Shown here: positions 48,747 to 58,758 of the stretch, in pieces | Position numbering within the stretch: the stretch's first letter is position 1 | How the letters are laid out: every line of letters starts with the position of its first letter | Origin: Daucus carota subsp. sativus | Lineage: Eukaryota; Streptophyta; Magnoliopsida; Apiales; Apiaceae | Assembly (NCBI RefSeq): GCF_001625215.2 | Contig: NC_030386.2 | Span: 37,699,296 to 37,763,295 of the forward strand | Length of the DNA: 64,000 nt | Direction: 5' to 3' | Position numbers and translations under genes: made by a program | Notes under the pieces: model-generated | What the model saw: only the letters and a program-made list of their open reading frames with translations | Databases searched by the model: none | Told to the model about the DNA's origin: nothing

Positions 48747-48778
48747 CTTGGAAAGAAACGTACGACCGTGAATATGAA
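48742..48778. other. 37-bp junction filler matching copy C
   Basis: ATAATCTTGGAAAGAAACGT... up to TATGAA equals 61912-61948, the exon 2/intron 2 border of glycosyltransferase copy C. It differs from the matching place in copies A and B, which have extra bases and GTAC where copy C has GAC. It separates the (TA)n tract from the first base of unit B. Confidence 0.9.
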
Positions 48779-49993
48779 TAAGACCAAAATAAATGACTCT
48801 TTTTTGGATGCTATTGCATGTAGACAGTTTTGCAATTTGGAACCGACTAAACCTTCAGTGCTGCCCAGATTATTTGTCTAGTTTTGCTAATGTTATGCAA
48901 GAATAACATCGACTCTAACTCATGTCGAGAATATCCGAAAACAAATACTCAATTATAAGATTATAAATTAAATTAGTAAAAAAAAACAATACTTATTCCT
49001 AGGTGTTTTCTTTGGTTTCTTGAAATTTTCTAAAAATTATTGCTTGTCGGTAAGAATGTGAAGAATATGTAAGAAGATATTCTATCCGTCCTGTTTATTT
49101 TCCAAAAGTTTGTGATTGCAAATTTAGAAAATAAATTAGATTTGATATTTTTATCTTTTTTTATTGTATGTTATAGCAATAACTGACGTGGAATATATTA
49201 ATCATTTTCTTGTTGTGGATCACTCGATGAATGATGGGATGATGATGTTAAGATGAAGTGTTCTTTGTGGGTTATGTGATGAAAGGCCCATTTCAAATTA
49301 TTGATTGACCCACATATATCTATATGTGAGTGGACTAATGTAAGAGATTCAAGCCCATGTCCAGTAAACAGAATTGTATAAGGTTCGATCCGACTTATAA
49401 GTATAGTTTAGATTAAACTATTTATTATTAGATTTAAAGGTTGTTTATTCCTAATAAATAATGAATAACAGTAATAAATAGTTCATCTTAGGAAATATTA
49501 TTCATAAGGGAAATTTATTTTGTAAAATTCATCACTTTTACTTAAAGAAATTTATCTCACTTGCAATATATTTTTGTCAAAGAACTAGGAAAGTCTCATG
49601 TATTATTCAGAGAAAAGGATAGTCTCATGTATTATTCTCCAGAAATAAACTCTTATTTCTGAAAAACAAGAGTAGTCAAACAATCATTTAGTCTCATTTT
49701 TTTTAATTTACCAATACTTTTAATTGTATCAGAATTAACATGAGAAAATAAAAAATATAAATATAGAACATAAATACGCTTAATTCTAAACTCAGCGAAA
49801 CAATACAAGAAAAAGAACTCCTGATAGCGGCTATTGTATTCTGATACAATTCATCATACGAGAAAGTATCTCGTGACAAAACAAAAATTTAAAGAATTCG
49901 TCCGTACATTGGCCTAGACAAAACAAAATAAATACTCCATTTCTTAAACAAAAAAAAAAAAAAATTCATTTCAGGCTTTTCTACTTGTATAAT

Positions 49994-52910
49994 TCACCGA
50001 TGTCTCCACGAATCCATACATCCACGGTGCGGTGACCATCTAAACGGCACAGTTTGATTAGCTAAAAATCTTTTCCAGTCATGAATAACACTAGTTAAAT
50101 CAGTGACCTTAGCACTGATACTTCTACAACAATTAGCATGAACCGTGGACACAACTTTAACATCTCTACTATCTTGACAAAACCCACTGAAGTAAAGAGT
50201 GTCCAAGAATCTAGCCCTGATCCCTAACCTCCGAAATAAACCTTGGCGCATCAGATTCACCAACACGTCTTGTTCTTTCAGACCCTTGGATTGGTTTTTT
50301 TGGGCGTACCAGGAATCGAAGAGTGCAATGGTTTTGTTGTTTGAGTTGATCATGTAGAAGCCTGTGTTGATGGGTTGTCTGCGTTCGGACCATGGGTGGC
50401 CGATGAAGCTGTCGACGCTGATTTGGATGTCGATGCTTTGGTTTTGTATGAGGTTTGGGAATGGATTTCTTAGCCATAATACGTCTGTGTCCTGCGCAGA
50501 TCATCAGAATAAATGTCAACAATGGACATGTTAAAAATCGACAGGACTCTGAACTCGTTCAATTTATAACGGGTGCGGAATTTTGATCGATTCTTATTTC
50601 TAGACCCTATGCATATATAACAATCAAAATAATCTAAAGATATATTTTTTCAGTCTCAACAATTTCTTTACACTTTTCATTTTAAATAACACATCCGCTT
50701 CTTTACATTTCAAACTTACACAAAAAAGAGTTAACAGGTCCCATCATTTCTCTAATTTTCATTCATTTTCACATTACCCCACTATCTTCTTTTTGTCTAA
50801 CTCATTCGATAGAAAATGTGAAAGACGAAGAAGTAAAATTTAGTGTATAAATATATACTAGATAAATTTTTATTTTTCGATGACTGACACTAACACTAGA
50901 CAAACCCTTCTTTCTCGGTGACATAGTCATGTTTGCAAAGAGTTGTGTTGATAGCTAAATTTGAGCATTAGTCATTAGACAACAATGAGATGGAATTAAA
51001 AGTATAGATGAAATTTCAACAATGAGATGGATGTAAAAGTTTAAATTAAATTTAATAATTTTGGTTTCATAATTTAAAATTTATTTATAATAACTAAATG
51101 AAAAATGGAATTTGGCTGAGCCACGCAGAAGTACAACTTCAACATTGTACATTGCCCACCCTCTTCTTAGCCTGCCAACTTTGGCCACCCTCTCCTTAAC
51201 CACTTCTTCTTAATTGAGGTGGAGCTTAGAGTACCTTTCCCTAGAATCTCTTAGTGGAAATGGAGGTTGAACCTCTTTCTAAATTATACTCTCAAATATA
51301 TATATTCTGCTAGTAATTTTCTATTCATTAACTGTTTCCTACAATTATCAAAAATAATTCTAACCCATGCACCAAATTAAAATTGTTCCGCTATTCTTAA
51401 TTTTACCTCATATTCTTTTTTATTAATTTTCTTAAGATTTTTCTTTTCAAATAAATTCCATTCCAATAACACATAAAAGTCATTTCATATACAAACATTC
51501 TTTAATTTATTCCAAAAATTTATTTTAACTTCCTTCCGATTATTATTTAGAGAAAAGTCAGTTCTAATAATACATAAAAATTTGTCATATTCAGACTCTC
51601 AATATCACAGGTCAACCGAATGCCGTTTAAAATTCACAAAGGCTACGTAATCCACAGTCTAAAATAATCTACGTATCTGCCCACCCTATTCCATTCTACA
51701 ATTCTAGAAGTATAATTTTCAAGAGCTGCCTTGTTCAACAATAATATCTTTATTTGGGTTCCTTTCTATTAGAGATTTATTCACAAGTAATTTTCCAACT
51801 ATTTTTACACATTTCTTCAAAAACAATATCTTTACGGGTATTTTCACATTGTTTACTACAATAAGCTAGCATGATTCTATAGGTTTATTCTAATATTTAT
51901 AAGTTTTTAATTAATTTTTTCATAAAGTTTTTTATTAACTTAATTATAATAATATTATATAAATCTTAATAATAATATTAATTTTAATAACTGGACTTTA
52001 CAGATTAAAAATTAAAAAATATTTTAAGGTATGTTGACTAAATTAATTTAACTTAATTATTAAAACAAATTTCAAAATAAAGAGATCTTAACTGTGCCAA
52101 AAGTACAACCCGGAATCCATGGCAACGAGAGCTTCGCATTATCGATCAAATAAAAATCTAGCAAACCCTAGTTAAAAAATAATCTCGGAAAGATAAATAC
52201 CGAAAGAAACGTAACGTACCGTGAATATGAAGTTATATCCATGTTTAAGAACATTAGTAAGAAACAGCGTTCTTCTCCACATCATGTTGATGAAATCTTC
52301 GCTCATGTATAGCTTCTCCCCCACAAAATCCACGCCGTCCGTTTTGAGCTTGTAGCAATGCAACCGTAGATATTTACACCGATCATACGAGGTTTGATCC
52401 GCCGCCACGATTAAGAGATGATCGACTAGGTTTCTTGTGTTTTCGCCTAGCCAAAATCCATCGAGAAATATGTCGAGCATGGGCTTGTCTCCTTCTACGT
52501 AGGCTTTGTTCACCATGGCTATAATCACCGTCTTGTTTTGTGTTGACGTCTCCGCTAGAGCTTCCTCTAGTTCATCTTTCTCATATGGCTTCATATTGAA
52601 CTGTAATAACATGTAGAAACACACGGTAAGTTAATGTGTTAGAATATAATATGATTCTGGTATCAGAGCTCTCGGGTTTGACTTCCTGATATAGATTAAG
52701 GAGAGAAGGTAGAGTTTGAGTGCTTACGGTTGCCGCATGGGATTTGCTACTAGATGCAAGGAATTGAGGTTTTTGAAAAGGTGTAGGCAAGATCAAGTAG
52801 TTGACGTTGGCTTCATTGCAAACGAATACGTAGAGGAAACCAAGAAAAAGAAGAGATGCGACGCTAAAATTCACGATCTGATGGCTCTTTTGAGACTGAG
52901 CAAGATCCAT
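49994..52910 (-). CDS. GT77-type nucleotide-sugar glycosyltransferase, copy B (intact), 353 aa
   Basis: Three exons on the minus strand: 52910-52728, 52600-52220 and 50491-49994; 1062 nt. A type II Golgi topology is expected. A short N-terminal tail is followed by one membrane anchor (VNFSVASLLFLGFLYVFVC, about 13-31) and a lumenal stem. The catalytic domain (DUF271/PF03407-type, as in Arabidopsis At4g15970 and At1g14590 relatives) includes TVIIAMVNKAYVEGDKPML, LIVAADQTSYDRC and the metal/nucleotide-binding DxD motif DTDVLWLRNPF right after the exon 2/3 join. NTGFYMINSN, DTLYFSGFCQDSRD and HANCC follow. Family members act on cell-wall glycans such as extensins or pectins; the acceptor of this one is not known. 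Donor after exon 2 is GTACGT. Confidence 0.93.
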
Positions 52911-53488
52911 AGATATTCTGTTAGGAAGAATGATCTTCTGCTTCGCTCTTATTACTATGTTGCGATTTTTCTACTTGCGGGGAGGAGGGCTTAAGAAAAT
53001 TGGCTAAAAGTCAGTAGTTTTGTTTTAATTATACACGACTTGTTTACATGTCGGTACGTTTTGTTAGCAGTTTATTCCTTAACTTCGAATTCTATTTGTA
53101 TTTCACAATCTATTTTTCATCTTGGACTCGTAAATATTTTGATATTTTGCAAATAATATTGTACAAAATTATTTTGTATTGAGATCAAGTTTTGATTTTA
53201 ATTATTATTGGCGGCCGGTGCATTACATACAGATTTTTTATATTAAATTATTAATTCATAAATATGTTTAAAATGTTATTGATAGACATTGTAATCTGCA
53301 TTCATTTAAATTTTATATTCGCATCAAGGATGAGACCCGTAATGAATAAAATGCTTGTCATACAAGGCCCTTCTATATATGCTCTTGTAATTACTATTAC
53401 TTGTATAAAACACACGATTCAAGTAATATTTGTTTAATTTAATGAGACTTAAGTAAGGAGTATTTGTTTAAGTAGAATAGGGACACGT
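52911..53488. other. Upstream region of glycosyltransferase copy B
   Basis: Same sequence as 45434-46011. AT-rich promoter side of the minus-strand gene. No separate feature. Confidence 0.45.
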
Positions 53489-55519
53489 ATGATGGTTGGT
53501 TTCAGTGTTCGCAGTTGGTGCCTTTTTTTCAAAGCAACACGCAGTGAAACTAGTACAATGAAGAGAATTCTAAACAGATATGAGAGGTGTTCGGGTCAAG
53601 CTATTAATTATGGAAAATCGAGTATCATTTTCAGTCCAAACACGAGTACGGAAGACAGAACTTGGATGTGTACTAGTTTGGAGGTGGAGGAAGTAGATAA
53701 GCCTGGCAAGTACTTAGGAATGCCTATGTTTGTAGGGAAAAGGAAACGGGCCGTATTTGGTTTTTTGGCTGAGAAGGTTGATCATAAACTACAGGGGTGG
53801 GCAAATAAGGAGTTATCAAAGGAAGGAAAGCTTACTTTATTGAAGTCAGCTGCTCAAACAATACCGAACTTCTGGATGTCCTTATTTCTGATTCCGCATA
53901 GTATTTGTGATGACATTGAAAAATCGATGAATGGGTTTTGGTGGGGTAAAAGCTCATCTGGCAGGGGCATTCGGTGGTTTTCATGGGAGAACCTAAGTAT
54001 ATCAAAGATGGCTGGGGGTCTTGGGGTTAAGAATTTAAACAAATTTAATGTCTCAATGCTGGCGAAACAAGGTTGGAGACTCCTTAATAATTCTAACCCT
54101 CTGGTGTCTGCAATTATGAAGGCCCGATACTACCCTAAAACTGATTTTTTGAATGCTGAGATTGGTGGAAGCCCCAGTTATGTTTGGCGCAGTATCTTGA
54201 CAGCCAAGGATGTTTTAAAAGCAAATTGTCGTAGAAGGATTGGAGATGGAGCTTCTACATATGTATGGAAGGTTCCTTGGCTTCCTGATCAAGATGATGG
54301 TTGTGTCTCGACCGTTATGCCAGTACAGCTTCGTGAAACAAAAGTGCAGAATTTAATGGACATGGAGGGACGAAATTGGGATGTCGAGGTTCTTCGGGAT
54401 ATATTTAATGACAGAGATATTGAGTTGATAAATCGAATTCCTATCCCTGTTACTCAGCGTGAAGACTCCTGGTTCTGGCTAAGAGATGAGGACGGTAAAT
54501 TTACAGTTCGTAGTTGCTATAGATGGTTGCAGGGAGAACATGATGCTGCTCACTCAAATTTCTGGAGGAAACTATGGTCATTGCGGATGCCTGGAAAGGT
54601 TGCTAATTTTGTTTGGAGAGTCTGTAAAGGGTGCTTACCAACAGCTACAGCGCTAATAACGAAAAAGGTCAATATAAATGCTAGATGCCCATGGTGTCAT
54701 ATTGACAATGAAACGGAGATGCATGTGTTGTTTCAGTGTGATTTTGCAAAGACAGTTTGGCATATGTCCGGGCTTCAAGTGATAAACACGTTCATGCTTG
54801 ATGAAGCGGTGTTTGACGTTCTGAGACGTGTGTTTACTGATATGTCAAGGGACCAGTGTATCTGGTTTTGCTTGTTATGTTGGAGTATATGGAATCGAAG
54901 AAACAAATGGGTCTGGGACAAAGCAAATGGATCAGCCTTCGGGGTTAAAGCAGCTGCATTGCATCTACTTCAAGACTGGAGAAAAGCACAGAAATCGCAA
55001 GAGAAGCATCAATCTGCTAGGAACCAAATTGCGGATAAAAAATGGACCAAGCCGCCTGATGATTGGATTAAAATCAATGTTGACGCAACTGGGGCTCAGA
55101 ATGGGTATATTGGTTTTGGATGTGTGATTCGGAATACTCAGGGGCAGTTCATTGGAGCGAGATGTGGTCGTATTAGGGGTAATTGGAGTGCAAAGGAGGC
55201 TGAAGCGTTAAGTTTAAAGGAAGCTATCATATGGATCAAGCATCTGCAGCTGGACTGTTGCATTTTCGAAACTGATTCTCAGAGTTTAGCTTATGCTTGC
55301 TATGGTGAGGATGGTTGTGCTTACTTCAACACTATTGTGGGTGATTGTAAGTTTGTGTTAAAGCACTTTAATCATGTGCTAGTTAAATTTGTTTTTAGGT
55401 CTGCGAATTGTGTGGCTCACGAGCTAGCTCGAACCGCACTTTCTATGTCTGGCCTCGGAGAGTGGCATGTCACTCCTCCTGATTTCTTAAATCATGTACT
55501 TGATTCTGATTTATATTGA
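53489..55519 (+). CDS. LINE ORF2 C-terminal fragment, copy in unit B, 676 codons
   Basis: Protein-identical to the frame at 46012-48042, with the same host-derived first codons. It arose by the large duplication, not by a second insertion, since both flanks are the same. It has the reverse-transcriptase C terminus, zf-RVT and RNase H regions only. Confidence 0.93.
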   Translation: MMVGFSVRSWCLFFKATRSETSTMKRILNRYERCSGQAINYGKSSIIFSPNTSTEDRTWMCTSLEVEEVDKPGKYLGMPMFVGKRKRAVFGFLAEKVDHKLQGWANKELSKEGKLTLLKSAAQTIPNFWMSLFLIPHSICDDIEKSMNGFWWGKSSSGRGIRWFSWENLSISKMAGGLGVKNLNKFNVSMLAKQGWRLLNNSNPLVSAIMKARYYPKTDFLNAEIGGSPSYVWRSILTAKDVLKANCRRRIGDGASTYVWKVPWLPDQDDGCVSTVMPVQLRETKVQNLMDMEGRNWDVEVLRDIFNDRDIELINRIPIPVTQREDSWFWLRDEDGKFTVRSCYRWLQGEHDAAHSNFWRKLWSLRMPGKVANFVWRVCKGCLPTATALITKKVNINARCPWCHIDNETEMHVLFQCDFAKTVWHMSGLQVINTFMLDEAVFDVLRRVFTDMSRDQCIWFCLLCWSIWNRRNKWVWDKANGSAFGVKAAALHLLQDWRKAQKSQEKHQSARNQIADKKWTKPPDDWIKINVDATGAQNGYIGFGCVIRNTQGQFIGARCGRIRGNWSAKEAEALSLKEAIIWIKHLQLDCCIFETDSQSLAYACYGEDGCAYFNTIVGDCKFVLKHFNHVLVKFVFRSANCVAHELARTALSMSGLGEWHVTPPDFLNHVLDSDLY

Positions 55520-56159
55520 GTAATGCAAGTACTTATGTTTCAAAAAAATATAAACCGTACTTCTCACGGCAACTTACATGTTCTAGTCAAACTACTAGAG
55601 ATGCAGGATGCTAGGTAGACCGTCTAATCATAAATAACTGATAAATTAAATGCTTATTATTGATCTTAAAGTTATTTAAAGGTTTATAACAGTATTTTTT
55701 AATAATAAAAGTCAACCAATTATATAAATATCACAGCTAGTTAAGAACATATTAATAACATATTCAAGGAGGAAAATACTTAAATGTAAAACACTCGCAA
55801 TAAGATAATGTGGGTGTTTGGCAACCCATTTTAAACCGGACTTTTCGGTTTATAAATTAGAAGCATTTATTCGTACCGTTTGTATAAAAAGTCAAGAAGC
55901 ACTTATAAAAATCTAGGAATGCTAGTTTTTGTTTCAGGACTTCTACTTATTTCACTTATAAATCTTATCTTGTTTCTAACTTCTACTTCACTTATTTATT
56001 TTAAGCAATAAACACTTATTTATTTTAAGTAATAAACATTTATTTTAAATTCAACCAAACAGCCTCAATATTCCGCTAAATAATACAGTACCATCGTGAA
56101 TGGTAAGGATGCATATTTATATATAAATTAAACTGTATAGCATTTTCTTTTCGTATGAC

Positions 56160-56162
<3 letters not shown>

Positions 56163-56239
<77 letters not shown>
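56163..56239. repeat. (TA)n microsatellite, left flank of a 704-bp element
   Basis: Nearly 40 TA units. It closes unit B and adjoins the element at 56240-56943. Confidence 0.95.
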
Positions 56240-56246
<7 letters not shown>

Positions 56247-56941
56247 TTTTACTCCAATAGAAACCTGCTTAGTCTAGAAACTAAAAACCAAGCTGAAATA
56301 TCACTAAATCCTAAAACAGATACCACTAAATTCTTAAACAACCACATCTCCATCTCTATCTTCACCAACCCCACCTCCATCTTCACCAACCCCACCTCCA
56401 CATCCGCCATTACCACCACCTCCGTCGTCACCTCTTCCATAACCACCACCACCTCTATGCCACCCGCCTCCTCCATCTCCACCTCCATTATTTCTCTAAC
56501 AACACAATCTCCACCTCCATCTTCACCAACCCCATCTTGGTCGCTGCTTCAACCTCCTTCAGCCCTGTTCATACTTCTTTCTCCACCTCGGTTCAACTTC
56601 AAAACGCGGCGGAGCCGCCACTATTCCGGCAACGCTCCAACCCCCTACTTCAAGTCACCCACACCTTCGCTACAATCATCCTTCCTCCATCTCTACCTTC
56701 ACCTCCACCATCTCCACCACCGTCACCACCATCTGAATCGAAAACGTGAACAGATCTGGAGATTTGAGCAGTTTTTCGAACATATATGGAGATTCTGAGC
56801 TGTTTCTGCAAATTTTCACTAATTCTTGCAACACATATCACTAAATCCTAAAGAGAATATCACTAAATTGTACTGCGAATATCACTAACTTGTATTGGTT
56901 TCTAGTTTTTATTTTAAAAGTGGTTTCTATTTGATCATGAG

Positions 56942-56943
<2 letters not shown>
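56240..56943. mobile_element. TA-microsatellite-flanked non-autonomous element (Micron-like)
   Basis: A 704-bp block sits between two (TA)n tracts. Its ends are inversely related: left CCAATAGAAACC, right GGTTTCTATTTGATC. Each end is followed inward by ACTAGAAACCA-like and TCACTAAAT-like blocks. The middle is CT-rich with a repeated CCACCTCCATCTTCACCAA. Frames on both strands are low-complexity by-products. Elements bordered by TA repeats (such as rice Micron) are known; membership here is inference. Confidence 0.5.

Positions 56944-56999
<56 letters not shown>
56944..56999. repeat. (TA)n microsatellite, right flank
   Basis: About 28 TA units following the right end of the 56240-56943 element. 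Confidence 0.95.
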
Positions 57000-57000
<1 letters not shown>

Positions 57001-57018
57001 CCTAAATTGCTCCATTAC

Positions 57019-57300
57019 TCAAAGAGAATCATAAGAAAGAGCCTCCAACAAACACGTAGGAGGAGACATGAATAAATTATGGGAATTTACTAAACACTGG
57101 ATTCCAGCGACTTCATGTGCTACCCAGTTAGCATTCTTCCGAACAAAAACAATCGAACCTCTACATAAATTGCTTAGCATCTGTTTACAAGTCTCGATTA
57201 TTTCTTCAACCTCTAAAAAATTCACCTTCTGGCCTGCAATTGCATCAACGCTGAGTTTTGAATCGGCCTCAATTACCACAACCCGTAGTCCTCATCGTGC
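57019..57300 (-). mobile_element. LINE remnant (RNase H C terminus)
   Basis: A minus-strand frame reads VIEADSKLSVDAIAG, then IVFVRKNANWVAHEVAG and a short tail, matching the last third of the RNase H domain of plant LINEs. Compare ETDSQSLAYACY...FVFRSANCVAHELA in the fragment at 46012-48042. It is a different LINE lineage, heavily 5'-truncated, and starts next to the (TA)n tract. Confidence 0.75.
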
Positions 57301-57748
57301 CGGTGATTAATATACGACTAACTATACGTTTATTGTTTACACACATTTCGATTTCGAAGTTTTTATAAAATATAATTTATAATATTTTTTTAATTTTTTT
57401 TGAAATAAAAATTTAAACATCAAATTTTTATTAAAGAAATTAAAATTATTTGCTTGTGGGTAAGAATTCGAAGAATATGTAAGAAGATTATAATTACAAA
57501 TTTAGAAAATAAATTTAGGTCGATTTTTTTTATTGCATGTGAATATGTGATAGCAAAAACTGATATGGAAAATATTATTCATATTCTTGTTGTGGATTAT
57601 GATGGTATGATGATGTTAAGATGAAGTGTTCTTTGTGGGTTACGTCAAGAAAGGCCCATTTAAAATTATTGATTCACCCACATATATCTACGTGGGTGTG
57701 GACTAATGGAAGAGATTCAAGTCCATGTCGAGTCCAGAATGATAAGGT
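57301..57748. other. Spacer downstream of copy C (diverged duplicate of 36640 onwards)
   Basis: From about 57445 the sequence follows the GDH-upstream spacer of unit A (AAGAATATGTAAGAAG, GATGATGTTAAGATGAAG, AAGGCCCATTT blocks) with many differences and indels. It marks the left edge of the older copy C block. Confidence 0.6.
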
Positions 57749-57975
57749 GGGGCCGTTTGGGCAAGCTTAAAAGAAGTGACTTCTGGCTTAAACTAGAGAA
57801 GTGGAGCAGAAGTGAGAAGTAAATAAGTTAATAAAGTGTTTGTAAAAGAAGCAGAAGCTGTGAGACAAAAGCTAGCATTCTCAGCTTTTTAAAAGTACTT
57901 CTACTTCTTTACACAAACGGGTCAAAAGAAGTAGAAGCCAGAAGCAGCTTCTGCTTCCGTTAAACAAACAGGCAC
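57749..57975. mobile_element. MITE in the copy C spacer, empty site known
   Basis: Ends GGGGCCGTTTGGGCAAGC and TAAACAAACAGGCAC are imperfect inverted repeats, and the interior is rich in AGAAGTGACTTCTGC-type inverted blocks. AAGGT flanks it on both sides (57744-57748, 57976-57980). Units A and B have a single AAGGT at the same place (GTATAAGGTTCGATCC), which confirms insertion. 227 bp. Confidence 0.75.
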
Positions 57976-58758
57976 AAGGTTTCGATCCGACTTATAAGTA
58001 TAGTTTAGATTAAACTAGATTTAAGTTTGATTATTTCCTAATAAATAATGAAATAACAGTAATAAATAGTTTTATTTTGTAAAATTCATCACTTTTCTTA
58101 AAGGAAATTTATCTCACTTGCAGTACATTTTTGTCAAAGAATTAGAAAAGCGCTGAAAAATCTGGAATATAATTAAGAAAAATTAAAACAAAAACTGAAA
58201 CGAAGAGTTCGAATTAAATATTTTCAAGGATTTAAACAAACACCGTAAAAGTCAGAAAAATATTTTTTGGACAAATAACGAAGTCTAAAAATAAAGTATA
58301 TACATAGGAGTACTTTTTTATTTGAAAACTTTCAGGAAAATTGGTACATTTTGGTAATATTAATAATGGGCAGAAAGTACTCATACATCTTTTTATGTAA
58401 AAACAAGGTCGTAGTAAAAATTTCCCTAAACTATTAAATTAAATTTGGTATCAGAGACCTCTACTTAATCATCAAAATTTATCAACTTTTTACAAAAATC
58501 AGTTTTTAACATGATCACCTACCACTAACAGCAGGGTGGAGTCTGACCTCGCAAAAATTCGAATTATACAATTTTCACATAGACCTACTCCCAATATTTT
58601 TAATTGTATCAGAAATAACATGAGAAATAATAATATTAAAATATATACATAGACAATACAAGTATTCGTTGGTCCATGGGCGTAAACAAAACAAAATAAA
58701 TATTTCTTACAAAAAACGAAAAAAAACATTTTGAGGCTTTAATTTCTACCTGTATAAT
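57976..58758. other. Remainder of the copy C downstream spacer
   Basis: Continues the diverged match to unit A (TTCGATCCGACTTATAAG onwards), with added AT-rich stretches absent from unit A. No frame is recognised. Confidence 0.45.

Larger units (their letters stand above)
48779..56239. repeat. Tandem duplication unit B (no copia element)
   Basis: Same content and order as unit A without the copia element: GDH-upstream spacer, glycosyltransferase copy B, LINE fragment, MITE and (TA)n. The only difference I noticed outside the insertion and the TA tract is a one-base change in an A-run (near 49951). Such closeness means a very recent duplication, or two haplotypes placed in tandem by an assembler. 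Confidence 0.93.

Noticed and set aside
48599-48835. Minus-strand frame with a long YI repeat
   Set aside because: It is a translation of the (TA)n microsatellite plus the junction filler.
56249-56798. Pro/Ser-rich and Val/Glu-rich frames on both strands
   Set aside because: They are translations of CT-rich repeats inside the TA-flanked element; both strands are open only because of low complexity.
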